A stretch of DNA of 64,000 nucleotides from Leptobrachium leishanense. Its lineage: Eukaryota > Chordata > Amphibia > Anura > Megophryidae. A model generated the notes under the pieces. It was not told the DNA's origin. It searched no databases and was given only the letters and a program-made list of their open reading frames with translations. The position numbers and the translations under genes were made by a program. This document shows, piece after piece, positions 24,187 to 35,714 of this stretch. The stretch is taken from contig CM019063.1 in NCBI GenBank assembly GCA_009667805.1, positions 189,592,661-189,656,660 on the forward strand, read 5' to 3'. Positions within the stretch are counted from its first letter, which is position 1, and each line of letters starts with the position of its first letter.

Positions 24187-25480
24187 ATTTTTGTGTGATA
24201 GCTACGTATCCTCTCACGCAACCATGGGATTATCGCATCATTACTGTACTGTAAAACACCTCCAAATTAAAGTTTGTACATTTTTTCTTAGATAAAAGTT
24301 GAGAATGTACTGTAATTTGGTTTATATATTTTTTTTTTCTATTATAATGCTGCAAATGTGAGTTGGGAGCTATATAAAATCTGAAAATAACAATAAAAAA
24401 ATGAATTATGAAAGTGATGTGTGTAAAGTAAATTAGTGTCAAGGAAAAGAAGACAGAAATGTTTGACATTCATAAACGTGTAATAAACAACAGTAGAAAA
24501 GAAAAGGTTACAGTAGAGGAATAGGATACAGTAATTATGTTTATTACAATAATAATGGGACCTAGAGGTGTAAGGTTATATGGAATATAACTAGCAACTT
24601 TGAAACACTGACCGGGATCCGAGACCATGTTAAATTGTTCCCATTTCTGGCAGTCAAGTATTTTTGTAAGAAAAATAAGGAAACAAAGGAGAATAAAAAA
24701 AATGAATAAAATGAAAATCATGAATGTAAAGAAAAAAAAATAAAGTGGCAAATAAATGAATGGCATGAAAAAAGAGAAGCTGGAATGCACGGAGAGGGAT
24801 AAAACCAGTTGAAAGAATGAAAAAAAGTAAGCCATACAATATAAACAAAGGACTGTAAAAAAAAGTTGGTCTAGGGAAAATAAAGAGTAAGAGGAGAAGC
24901 CGAGAGGAGGAGAATAAAAGAAACGGAGTGCATTGATAGGCTGTGAGCTAATGAGTGGATCCCACCTTTTCTGGACCCTGGTTAATTGCCAGACCATTGA
25001 AATTTTCTATTTCAAGTTTCCTTAAAGCGCTGCCAACATCAACAAAATTGAGAAACATTTGGAAAACCTTGTTCTGAGGCTTGGAAATACAATGTTTCGC
25101 ATTAGCCAAACGTGGTGGGAATAGCTTGTTTGCACTATATAGCGGTGTTATATAGCTATATAGCGGTATTACAGTCCCTAAAGGCACAAATAGTTAGAAC
25201 TCATTTATGCCCTGAAAAAGTTCATTAATTGCAAAATGTAAGTGTCTTTTATATTATTGTTGTACAATTATTAATACTATATATTCTCTTATTGCTATTT
25301 TAAGGATAAAAAGTTGATTTGATTCTGGAGAGACTAAAGCATTCATTTAGAGCAGGAATCATGGAAGTTATGGGTCAAAAACATCTGAGGGGGGGGGGTG
25401 CCTGCTTTAAAGAAAACACTAGCAATTCTGCAGATATTACAGTGTTTACGTTTGTTTAATTTAAGCCTGGAAAAATAAAA
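24187..25480. other. No recognisable gene
   Basis: The 175-residue minus-strand ORF at 24470-24997 is a run of Phe, Leu, Ser and Tyr. Overlapping frames are also open, as expected from an A-rich plus strand. Nothing is assigned. Confidence 0.45.
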
Positions 25481-25482
25481 AA

Positions 25483-25575
25483 CAACAGGGGGTCAGCAAC
25501 CTTGCCCCCTCTCCAGTTTTTTGGAACTGCATCTCCTATGATGCTCAGCCACCCACTAATTTAATTATTGAGTCC
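25483..25575. mobile_element. Possible MITE fragment
   Basis: GGGGTCAGCAACCTTGCCCC and AACTGCATCTCCTATGATGC resemble half of a short hAT-like MITE of the type seen at 16814 and 34796. No second terminus is found. Confidence 0.35.
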
Positions 25576-25766
25576 TGAAACCAAGAACCAAGTGCTTCAT
25601 CCATGTATCGTTCGAATTAAAGAATGACGAAATCATTCAGCGGGATGAAAAAAGTGTTCAATTCGACTAATATTATGAAATTATCAAACATGTATAACTC
25701 TTTATCACGAGTGACAGCCATTCTATAAAATTTAGAACAGCAAAAGCTTTGAAGAGTCCCAGGTTA

Positions 25767-26191
25767 GGCTAGGGTCAGACTAACGCATTTTTCACGTTGT
25801 CCGTGAAAATGTGCGTTCGAAGAATGGACGTATTTTTTCACGGAATACGCAATAGCGGTCATACGATGCGCAGTTTCATTCGTGATTTTGTACGGATCAT
25901 CAATAAAACACTTCTTGCATCTGGACGTTATGTTGGCCGGACATTAGCAGCGTCTGACGTCTCCTAATCACGCACACACGCCTCTAGCGGACGCAGCGCA
26001 CTCTGTACGTCAGTACTAGTGGTTTAACGTTCTCGAAAAAATGCGTTCATTTTCCACTTGCGTTGCGCAGCCGGACTTTTGTGCGACCGTACTTCGTATA
26101 TTGGCCGTCATTGCCCGTCATTTGCTGCTAGTGCGGCCGTGATTAAGTGCGCCAGAACGCGCGTTCGCACTGCCTCAGTCTGACCCTAGCC
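25767..26191. mobile_element. CpG-rich MITE, GGCTAGGGTCAGAC family, with TTA TSD
   Basis: The perfect 14-bp termini GGCTAGGGTCAGAC and GTCTGACCCTAGCC are flanked by TTA on both sides (25764-25766, 26192-26194). A 3-bp T(A/T)A-type duplication fits PIF/Harbinger. The interior is strikingly CpG-rich (ACGTCAG, GCGCACTCTGTACGTC). There is no ORF. Related copies are at 59212-59515, 63782 to the window end and, interrupted, at about 37640-40625. Confidence 0.85.
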
Positions 26192-26600
26192 TTACAACAC
26201 ACAGATTGAGACACAAGTACTTTTTAATCTCTCTCTATATAATGTTCATGTGAGGTCACTCATTTTCACAGGTCTTTTTATTGTCTTCCCACTCTCCTGT
26301 TGATGTACCTTGGCTACTTCTCTCTTTTGCCGACCAGCAATTTTGACACCTAGGTTGCTCTTTCTGCCCTAGAGTTTATTGCAGATAAAGGTTACTGCAT
26401 TAGCCAAAACATTTCACCCAATACTATCCTTTGCTAAAGAGTGCACTGGTTCCATTTCTTTGGTCATTGCTATGCTTGGACTAGACATCTAGGAACCAGT
26501 GAGCACCCTCGATCACAGCGGTAAAATTATTTTGATTATTGTGGGTATTTGAGTTTATTGTCTTCCTCTTTGCATATGGAACATTAGAATTTATGGTAAA

Positions 26601-26663
26601 GGGATACTCTACACACCTGACCACTTTAGCATTTTAAAGTGGCCAGGGTGTGCGGAGTATCCT
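26601..26663. repeat. Imperfect hairpin
   Basis: GGATACTCTACACACCTGACC with ACTTTA pairs with TAAAGTGGCCAGGGTGTGCG with GAGTATCC. It could be a terminus of another element. Confidence 0.6.
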
Positions 26664-26779
26664 CCCTTTCCTCCCCTCTCCCAGGTCCCCCAAACTGTCG
26701 AAAATTGCAGACTGAAGTTGAGAAATTCCTCCACTCCCCTCTCCCGCCCCACAGGACCAGACAGTTGGGAGATTATAGG

Positions 26780-27656
26780 GGTTATTCAGAGAGAGCCGAT
26801 CTTGCCCCGAAATGTAACCAGACACTGAAGTTCAGCGTACGGTGCCATTTCGTGGCCGTTCGGCTATTCAGAGAGCAGGCAAATCACCAAATTTTGTGCC
26901 TGTTGGACGGTAGTGAAATCCCCCATAGAGAAGTAATGGTTAATCTATTCAGAGTGCGCCGAACAGCAGTGAAATGTTGCTGAAATGCCCTAATGTTAAT
27001 GTTCGGTATTTTCATTCGGCAGGTTTATTCAGGTGAACCCCATAGGCTTCAATGTTAAAAATATTCCTGTTTCTATGCAATATCTAATAAACCGTTTATT
27101 TTTTTAATCTGCAGTAAAAAGTCTCTTTATTTATAGATATTTTAGGATCTTTTAGACATTTTTCGGGATTTTTTCAGCAAAATATCTTTTCTGTTTTTTT
27201 TAAAGCGTTTTTTCTGTAACCTTTTTAATAGCATTCATTGGATCTTATATGTAAATACCAGGCATTTTCATTCAGTAGTTTTTTTGAAAACAGCATTTAA
27301 ATTTTTACACTTTCAAGCGTATTCTTTTTTTTAAACCCCGTTCGTGAGCTTGTCAGCTTTTTCCGGCAGCTGGTCTGCACTGTGATTGGTGGCTCGTCGG
27401 CTTTTTCCGCCGTATTCGGTGTGGTTTTTGCAGCGGTTTCTGCAGATTTTCGGTGCGTTTTCGGTGAGTGTGTAGTGGGTGTTCGACAGGTGTTCGTCGG
27501 GTTTGCGGCGGGTTTTCCCTGCTCTCCGGGGACCCTGTGGTGAATGCTGAATACACCGTGGGGTGGGGAACTTTGATTCCGTGAAGTGCAGGGAAGCGCA
27601 GGGAACGAGAAAGCACCGAAATGTTGGTGACATTTCGGTGCTCTATGAATAACCCC
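26780..27656. mobile_element. MITE, CAGGGTTATTC family, 877 bp
   Basis: It starts GGGGTTATTCAGAGAG and ends CTCTATGAATAACCCC. The interior shares AATATTCCTGTTTCTATGCA, AATATCTAATAAACC and the T-rich core with 62689-63591. ORFs at 27331-27633 are non-coding readings of the CG-richer right arm. Confidence 0.85.
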
Positions 27657-28021
27657 TTTATACTTCCTGCCTGTAGGTCACTATTTCAGTCACTTGAGAC
27701 GTCAGCACGCTCAAGTGTGCCGACGTCATGATCTCTGAGAGCAATCGCATTGGTGCAAGCACAAGTGCTACGGAAGTTTGCAAGTCCCGTTGCGGGGTGC
27801 AGCTTGCGTGGCCTTCACTACGCTAGTAGCGCAGGGACGCAAATTATGCAGAAAAGACTCATTGACTTCTGGTTTCGGGAGTCCCCGAGCAGAAGAGGAG
27901 GAGCTGTGCATGGCGAGGGACAAAAACGTGAGTAAAATAACCCCAAAAATAAAGAAAAAGTAAAAAATAATTGTCAGAGGCTGTCAGCAAAAAAAGGAAA
28001 CTCAATTTTTTCGTAGAATGT
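27657..28021. other. No recognisable gene
   Basis: Short overlapping ORFs on both strands around 27750-27960 show no motif. Nothing is assigned. Confidence 0.4.
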
Positions 28022-28108
28022 TCATTTACCCAGGGCATACTTGAAAACGAGAGAAATCTCAATGTATCCTTCCTGGTAAAAACCTTTGTAAAAAAATAAA
28101 TAAATTTA
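28022..28108 (+). repeat. LINE/SINE 3' tail copy
   Basis: It starts TTTACCCAGGGCATACTTGA, then GAAATCTCAATGTATCCTTC, and ends AAAAAAATAAATAAATT. Confidence 0.8.
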
Positions 28109-28955
28109 ACTGATGTCTGTGTTATTTAACTGATGCCTGTGTAATCACCCCTTGTACTCGCTGACACTTGATTGAGTGACATTTTATGACGCTTTCTCCT
28201 AGCCCTATATAAATCCACATATGCATGGGCTCAGGGTCCTGTTTTGGTATATTTTCACAGCTCAATAGCACTTTCCTTGTTATTTTATTGCCTGTTGCTG
28301 ATCTGCCTTGTTCTCTGACCTCCTCTGTTCTCCACTTTCCTATCCCAGCCTAAATTCTCAATTTGTGCATCTCTGGCATCCTAGACCTGGGCTACACCGG
28401 TCAGCTGTCTCCAATCCATAACTTGACTTGTTTATCAACTCCTTATCAAAGCTTTATCTAGTTATGGTAAACCAACCATTACAAGGACAGGTATATGCAT
28501 TAGTAGGAAGTTTAGGGATATGGTTCTGTGTGTTATGGTGATGCATTTGACAGACCAAGATAAGGGCAGAACTTTCTAGTTCCATAGAAGACCACCAATA
28601 GATCTCACATTGCCGAAGTCTCCCATGATGCTCATTGAGGCAACCAACAGTCTTGGAAAGTGTTCAGAATTCTAAGTTCCAGGACAAACTGATTAAATCA
28701 GTTAATGTGAAATTAACTTCAAGACACTTTTAATGCTGTTCACCTACTATTGAATACATTTTTATCAGAATTAAGGATATCAAATCATAACTTATATTAT
28801 GGTGATTTTTGTTTAATCCTTCATGTCACATGAAATCAATTCTTTTATTGTAAACTAGGTGAAAAGCCTGCCCAGAGGGCAGTCTATTGTTGTCGCCAGC
28901 TCAGAATTCACGTCCACATAGTTATTTTTCAATGTCCTATCCAAGAGTATCTCTC
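28109..28955. other. No recognisable gene
   Basis: No feature can be supported here. Confidence 0.45.
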
Positions 28956-29070
28956 TATATAAATGCATTTGTAACGCGTCCATCGCCATCCCATCCGCAA
29001 CAGGAGGGCCAACTGAGCAGCTGTGATGGGCGCGCGCAGCTGACAGCGCATTACAAAGGCATTTATATAT
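28956..29070. repeat. Inverted repeat with GC-rich centre
   Basis: TATATAAATGCATTTGTAAC with GCG pairs with CGCATTACAAAGGCATTTAT with ATA. The centre holds GGGCGCGCGCAGCTG. It is MITE-like and about 115 bp long. Confidence 0.6.
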
Positions 29071-29094
29071 TAGAGCAGGTTCCTCTTCCCTCTT

Positions 29095-29235
29095 AGATTG
29101 TAAGCTCACGGGAACCGAACCCTCAGATTGTATACTTGTGGGACCCCTTAGATTGTAAACTCATGGGGCCCCTTAGATTGTATGAGCTCATGGGGCCCCT
29201 TAGATTGTAAGCTCATGGGGCCCCTTAGATTGTGT
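29095..29235 (+). repeat. 25-bp tandem repeat, about 5 copies
   Basis: Units read CCTTAGATTGTAAGCTCATG plus GGGCC, with one 4-bp indel copy. It sits just left of the large minisatellite. Confidence 0.85.
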
Positions 29236-29324
29236 TGGGCTTGGGCGGGCATTTTTTTTGTAGCGTATACATTATGCGGATATTTAATGGCACGTGGTAT
29301 GCATGGCATGGCAGGCTGGTATTT

Positions 29325-32205
29325 AGGCACACTGGTATTATGAGACACTGGTATTATGCATGGCAGACTGGTAATATGGCTGGCAGACTGGTATTGTGCA
29401 TGGCAGACTGGTAATATGGCTGGCGAACTGGTAATATGTTTGGTAGACTGGTATTGTGCATGGCAGACTGGTATTGTGCATGGCAGACTCGTAATATGGC
29501 TGGCAGACTGGTATTGTGCATGGCAGACTGGTAATGTGCATGGCAGACTGGTAATATGGCTGGCGAACTGGTAATATGTTTGGTAGACTGGTATTGTGCA
29601 TGGCAGACTGGTATTGTGCATGGCAGACTGGTAATATGGCTGGCAGACTGGTATTGTGCATGGCAGACTGGTAATGTGCATGGCAGACTGGTAATATGGC
29701 TGGCAGACTGGTATTGTGCATGGCAGACTGGTAATATGGCTGGCGAACTGGTAATATGGCTGGCAGACTGGTATTGTATATGGCAGGCAGACTGGTAATA
29801 TGGCTGGCAGACTGGTAATATGGCTGGCGAACTGGTAATATGGCTGGCAGACTGGTATTGTGCATGGCAGACTGGTAATATGGCTGGCAGACTGGTATTG
29901 TGCATGGCAGACTGGTAATGTGCATGGCAGACTGGTAATATGGCTGGCAGACTGGTATTGTGCATGGCAGACTGGTAATATGGCTGGCGAACTGGTAATA
30001 TGGCTGGCAGACTGGTATTGTATATGGCAGGCAGACTGGTAATATGGCTGGCAGACTGGTAATATGGCTGGCGAACTGGTAATATGGCTGGCAGACTGGT
30101 ATTGTGCATGGCAGACTGGTAATATGGCTGGCAGACTGGTATTGTGCATGGCAGACTGGTAATGTGCATGGCAGACTGGTAATATGGCTGGCAGACTGGT
30201 ATTGTGCATGGCAGACTGGTAATATGGCTGGCGAACTGGTAATATGGCTGGCAGACTGGTATTGTATATGGCAGGCAGACTGGTAATATGGCTGGCGAAC
30301 TGGTAATATGGCTGGCAGACTGGTAATATGGCTGGCAGACTGGTAATATGGCTGGCGAACTGGTAATATGGCTGGCAGACTGGTATTGTGCATGGCAGAC
30401 TGGTAATATGGCTGGCAGACTGGTATTGTGCATGGCAGACTGGTAATGTACATGGCAGACTGGTAATATGGCTGGCAGACTGGTATTGTGCATGGCAGAC
30501 TGGTAATATGGCTGGCGAACTGGTAATATGGCTGGCAGACTGGTATTGTATATGGCAGACAGACTGGTAATATGGCTGGTGAACTGGTAATATGGCTGGC
30601 AGACTGGTAATATGGCTGGCAGACTGGTTTTGTGCACGGGAGACTGGTATTGTGCATGGCAGACTGGTATTGTGCATGGCAGACTGGTACTGTGCATGGC
30701 AGACTGGTATTGTGCATGGCAATGTGCATGGCAGACTGGTATTGTGCATGGGAGACTGGTACTGTGCATGGCAGACTAGTATTGTGCATGGCAGACCGGT
30801 ACTGTGCATGGCAATGTGCATGGCAGACTGGTATTGTGCATGGCAGACTGGTACTGTGCATGGCAATGTGCATGGCAGACTGGTACTGTGCATGGCAATG
30901 TGCATGGCAGACTGGTATTGTGCATGGCAATGTGGATGGCAGACTGGTATTGTGCATGGCAGACTGGTACTGTGCATGGCAGACTGGTATTGTGCATGGC
31001 AATGTGCATGGCAGACTGGTACTGTGCTTGGCAATGTGCATGGCAGACTGGTACTGTGCATGGCAGACTGGTATTGTGCATGGCAATGTGCATGGCAGAC
31101 TGGTATTGTGCATGGCAGACTGGTACTGTGCATGGCAATGTGCATGGCAGACTGGTACTGTGCATGGCAGACTGGTATTGTGCATGGCAGACTGGTACTG
31201 TGAATGGCAATGTGCATGGCAGACTGGTATTGTGCATGGCAGACTGGTACTGTGGATGGCAATGTGAATGGCAGACTGGTATTGTGCATGGCAGACTGGT
31301 ACTGTGCATGGCAATGTGCATGGCAGACTGGTACTGTGCATGGCAATGTGCATGGCAGACTGGTATTGTGCATGGCAATGTGCATGGCAGACTGGTATTG
31401 TGCATGGCAGACTGGTACTGTGCATGGCAATGTGCATGACAGACTGGTATTGCGCATGGCAATGTGCATGGCAGACTGGTACTGTGCATGGAAATGTGCA
31501 TGGCAGACTGGTATTGTGCATGGTAATGTGCATGGCAGACTGGTATTGTGCATGGCAGACTGGTACTGTGCATGGCAGACTGGTATTGTGCATGGCAATG
31601 TGCATGGCAGACTGGTACTGTGCATGGCAATGTGCATGGCAGACTGGTATTGTGCATGGCAGACTGGTAATGTGCATGGCAGACTGGTATTGTGCATGGC
31701 AGACTGGTACTGTGCATGGCAATGTGCATGGCAGACTGGTATTATGCATGGCAGACTGGTACTGTGCATGGCAGATTGGTATTGTGCATGGCAATGTGCA
31801 TGGCAGACTGGTATTGTGCATGGGAGACTGGTACTGTTCATGGCAGACTGGTATTGTGCATGGCAGTCTGGTACTGTGCATGGCAGACTGGTATTGTGCA
31901 TGGCAGACTGGTACTGTGCATGGCAGACTGGTATTGTGCATGGCAATGTGCATGGCAGACTGGTACTGTGCATGGCAGACTGGTATTGTGCATGGCAGAC
32001 TGGTACTGTGCATGGCAGACTGGTATTATGCATGGCAAACTGGTACTGTGCATGGCAGACTGGTATTGTGCATGGCAATGTGCATGGCAGACTGGTATTG
32101 TGCATGGCAGACTGGTACTGTGCATGGCAATGTGCATGGCAGACTGGTATTGTGCATGGCAGACTGGCACTGTGCATGGCAGACTGGTAACATGGCTGGC
32201 AGACC
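29325..32205 (+). repeat. 2.9-kb minisatellite, 20-bp and 12-bp units
   Basis: The unit is TGGCAGACTGGTATTGTGCA (20 bp). In 29.33-30.63 kb it alternates with TGGC(A/G)(G/A)ACTGGTAATA-type variants. A 244-bp higher-order period is marked by TATATGGCAGGCAG at 29777, 30021 and 30265, with a variant 284 bp further on at 30549. From 30.64 kb on, 20-bp units mix with a 12-bp unit TGGCAATGTGCA and with GGTACTG variants. Neither strand of the basic unit has a stop codon in any frame. This explains the long minus-strand ORFs (up to 1068 codons) and the plus-strand ones; they are not genes. Confidence 0.95.
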
Positions 32206-32307
32206 GGGCACTGAGGAGATGGAGGCCGGGAACTGAGGAGATGGAGGCCGGGCTTGAGGAGATCGAAGCCGGGCTTGAGGAGATCGAGGCCGGGCACTGA
32301 GGAGATA
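32206..32307 (+). repeat. 21-bp tandem repeat, about 5 copies
   Basis: Units are near GAGGAGATCGAGGCCGGGCT, with ACTGAGGAG and TTGAGGAG variants. It directly adjoins the large minisatellite. Confidence 0.8.
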
Positions 32308-32369
32308 AACAAATCCGGTCCATTGGAGAGGCGCTGTGCTGTGCGCCTCTCCAATGGATCGGATTTGTT
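32308..32369. repeat. 27-bp-arm hairpin
   Basis: AACAAATCCGGTCCATTGGA plus GAGGCGC (32308-32334) is the inverse of 32343-32369 with one mismatch and an 8-base loop (TGTGCTGT). A GC-rich stretch (GCGCGCATGCGCAG) follows to about 32465. Confidence 0.9.
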
Positions 32370-32469
32370 TTGTCACTCGCGCACTCCGGCTGTGCGCATG
32401 CCGCAGCCGTTGGATGTGCGCGCAGCCAACCGCCGCTGGTTGCGCGCGCATGCGCAGTCTGTTTTTTTG

Positions 32470-32877
32470 GCGACGGACAAGCAGGAGCTTATTGCTTTAT
32501 GTTATAGATAACAATATCGGAAAAATATACACAGCGTTATAAGAGACAACCTAGGGAATTACACATACACATAATGAAAATAATGTATAAATTGAAGTTG
32601 TATTTGATAAAAGATCATAGTCTGTCTCCCCTGGAAATAGAAAGAAACCAACAGGTTATATTAAAACCGTAAAGGATCTTTTCTTATTCATACAAAATTT
32701 ACATCTGGGATATTAGAAGAATATTGCGTGAAGTTAAAATCTGTTAAACATGACAGGCATTTAAAAAAAGTTTTTATGTACGCTTATTCAGTAGTCCAAA
32801 TGGATTGAGTAAACCTAATCTAGCCCTTAGAAGAGTTAAAATAGTCCAATAGGATCAGATATTAGAATTTCATTGTA
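32470..32877. other. No recognisable feature
   Basis: AT-rich sequence with no supported feature. Confidence 0.5.
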
Positions 32878-32879
32878 TA

Positions 32880-34526
32880 CAGTCAGGTCCATAGATATTG
32901 GGACATCGACAAAATTCTAACATCTTTGGCTCTATACACCACCACAATGGAGTTGGAATGAAACAAACACAATGTGCTTTAACTGCAGACTGTCAGCTTT
33001 AATTTGAGGGTATGTACATCCAACTCAGGTGAACGGTGTAGGACTTACAGCAGTTTGCAGATGTGCCTCCCACTTGTTAAGGGACCAAAAGTAATGGGAC
33101 AGAATAATAATCATAAATCAAACTTTCCCTTCTTAATACTTGGTTGCAAATCCTTTGCAGTCAATCACAGCCTGAAGTCTGGAATGCATAGACATCACCA
33201 GACGCTGGATTTCATCCCTGGTGATGCTCTGCCAGGCCTCTACTGCAACTGTCTTCAGTTCCTGCTTGTTCTTGGGGCATTTTCCCTTCAGTTTTGTCTT
33301 CAGCAAGTGAAATGCAGGCTCAATGGGATTCAGGTCAGGTGATTGACTTGGCCATTGCATATCATTCCACTTCTGTCCCTTCAAAAACTCTTTGGTTGCT
33401 TTTGCAGTATGCTTTGGGTCATTGTCGATCTGCACTGTAAAGCGCCGTCCAATGAGTTCTGCAGCATTTGGCTGAATGTGAGCAGATAATATTGCCCGAA
33501 CCACTTCAGAATTCATCCTGTTGCTTTTGTCAGCATTCACATCATCAATAAATACATGTGAACCAGTTCCATTGGCAGCCATACATGCCCACGCCATGAC
33601 ACTACCACCACCATGCGTCACTGATGAGGTGTTATGCTTAGGATCATGAGCAGTTCCTTTTCTTCTCCATACTCTTCTCTTCCCATCACTCTGGTACAAG
33701 TTGATCTTGGTCTTATCTGTCCATTGGATCTTGTTCCAGAACTGAGAAGGCTTTGTTAGGTGTTGTTTGGCAAACTCTAATCTGGCCTTCCTGTTTTTGA
33801 GGCTCACCAATGGTTTACATCTTGTGGTGAACCCTCTGTATTTACTCTGGTGAAGTCTTCTCTTGATTGTTGACTTTGACACACATACAACTACCTCCTG
33901 GAGAGTGTTCTTGATCTGGCCAACTGTTGTGAAGGGTGTTTTCTTCACCAGGGAAAGAATTCTTCATTCATCCACCACAGTTGTTTTCCGTGGTCTCCCG
34001 GTCTTTTGGTGTTGCTGAGCTCACCGGTGCGTTCCTTCTTTTTGAGAATGTTCCAAACAGTTGTTTTGGCCACGCCTAATGTTCTTGCTATCTCTCTGAT
34101 GGGTTTGTTTTGTTTCTTCAGCCTAATGATGGCTTGCTTCACTGATAGTGACAGCTCTTTGGATCTCATCTTGAGAGTTGACAGCAACAGATTCCAAATG
34201 CAAATAGCAAACTTGCATGAACTCTGGGCCTTTTATCTGCACATTGTAATTGGGGTAATGAGGGAATATCACACACCTGGCCATGGAACAGCTGAGAAGC
34301 CAATTGTCCCATTACTTTTGGTCCCTTAACAAGTGGGAGACACATCTGCAAACTGCTGTAAATCCTACACCGTTCAACTAAGTTGGCTGTACATACCCTC
34401 AAATTAAAGCTGACAGTCTGCAGTTAAAGCACATTGTGTTTGTTTCATTCCAACTCCATTATGGTGGTGTATAGAGTCAAAGATGTTAGAATTGTGTCGA
34501 TGTCCCAATATTTCTGGACCTGACTG
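32880..34526 (-). mobile_element. Tc1-like transposon B (nearly intact)
   Basis: The termini CAGTCAGGTCCATAGATATT and AATATTTCTGGACCTGACTG are flanked by TA (32878-32879, 34527-34528). The arms are about 220 bp and inverted almost throughout. Each has an inner repeat (AAGGGACCAAAAGTAATGGG left; its inverse right), so this is an IR/DR-type element. The transposase is on the minus strand and has one frameshift and one stop. It is better preserved than elements A, C and D. Confidence 0.92.
33133..34187 (-). pseudogene. Tc1 transposase, broken once (element B)
   Basis: The N-terminal part (34187-33945) starts MLSTLKMRSKELSLSVKQAI and contains the helix-turn-helix with IREIARTLGVAKTTVWNIL. The reading frame breaks at the RPG motif near 34000. 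An in-frame TGA follows at 33964-33966. The rest is open from 33963 to 33133. It carries the DD34E catalytic residues: Asp in WTDKTKINLY, Asp in QIDNDPKHTA and Glu in [11 protein letters not shown]. The first block has Lys where Glu usually follows Asp. It would cut and paste the element at TA sites. As read it cannot make a full protein. Confidence 0.9.
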
Positions 34527-34621
34527 TAAATATTGCTACTGGCCTTGAATTGTAGGGCAGTTTGCAAGTCTTACCAATAAAACTACACCCACGGAACTAG
34601 CATCAGAAGGATTGCTTGGAG

Positions 34622-34794
34622 CAGTGGTTCCCAACCGCGGTCCTAACAGGTCAGATTTTGCAGATCACCTTGGGGAAAAGCAGACTGAATCCTGCAATCA
34701 CTGAGAAGCAAATCAGATCACCTGTGCTGTGCTTCAGATATCTGGAAAACCTGACCTGTTAGGGGTACTTGAGGACCGTGGTTGGGAACCACTA
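34622..34794. mobile_element. hAT-like MITE (CAGTGGTTCCCAACC)
   Basis: The termini are CAGTGGTTCCCAACCGCGGT and CGTGGTTGGGAACCACTA. The 8-bp flanks GCTTGGAG and GCATAGAG match at 6 of 8 positions, a worn hAT TSD. The interior (CAGATTTTGCAGATCACCTT) is shared with the copy at 56060-56238. Confidence 0.8.
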
Positions 34795-34795
34795 G

Positions 34796-34915
34796 CATAG
34801 AGCAAGGATATCAAACTCCAGACATGCGTCTGAATCACAACTCCCTTGATTCTCTGCATTCAAAGACTTGTAGGCCGACGACATCTGGGGCACCAGAGTT
34901 TTTCACAACCCTGGC
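34796..34915. mobile_element. Degraded MITE
   Basis: GATATCAAACTCCAGACATG and CCAGAGTTTTTCACAACCCT are worn inverted ends around ACTCCCTTGATTCTCTGC. This is the same family as 16814-16950. It lies back to back with the preceding MITE. Confidence 0.5.
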
Positions 34916-35711
34916 TTAGAAAATCAAGCAGAGTGATTTGGTCGAGATCTTTCTAAGTCACATGCCAACATTCCTTTTCATTTTTTTCATTTCTGGAGAT
35001 GAATACACGTTGCTCTTCTCCCTGAGGTACAGACTTGCAGAGTTCTCAGTCCTTTCTATAATTAGCCCCCTTTGTTATTAGGTTTGTAGAAACATCTTTA
35101 TATTTGATATTTCCCTCTGATTTAATCACATAAATAAACATCTATATGAAATGGAAAGAGTTTTGTTTACTCTTTGGCTTTTGAAGCTTAACAAAGGGAA
35201 AATAAAAGTGCTTTCGGATGTGCTAATACCGTTATGCCTCTTCTTTTCCCCTGCCAAAAGTCATCTTTAATCAAACCACAAAATAATTGCCTTAAAATAG
35301 CCGATTGAACACAATATGGTAATGTCAATTTCTCCTCTAGTAAGCAAGCACTTTACAGAGCTGGAATGAAGATATCCTGAGCAAAATGATGGACTGGAAA
35401 CTGATTATAAAGAGTAGAGAACGAGGATTTCTACATGGAAGATGACATGTGTACATTTATGCATATATTAAACTTTATATTAAACTGCAAAGTGCTGCAA
35501 ATGAAGACACAGAATCTATCTTTGCAAATGAGCTTCAACATATGGATAATATGTGACATACTGTATCTATGTAATTAAAAAGCTTATGGGGAATGTACAT
35601 ATCTCTTTGTCATGCAACAATGTAAGTAAAAAAGTAATATACAGGAAAATAACCCCAGGGGTTAGGTGACAATATATGGTAAATCCGTATGGTGTATTAA
35701 ATCAGTGTCAC
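34916..35711. other. No recognisable feature
   Basis: AT-rich, apparently unique sequence. Confidence 0.45.
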
Positions 35712-35714
35712 TTA

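Noticed and set aside
24470..24997. 175-codon minus-strand ORF, possible membrane protein
   Set aside because: Phe/Leu/Ser-rich translation of an A-rich strand, with overlapping open frames and no motif.
29148..32354. Long minus-strand ORFs (1068, 891, 471 and 317 codons) and plus-strand ORFs as repeat-protein genes
   Set aside because: They lie wholly in a minisatellite whose unit lacks stops in every frame; several frames are open at once on both strands.
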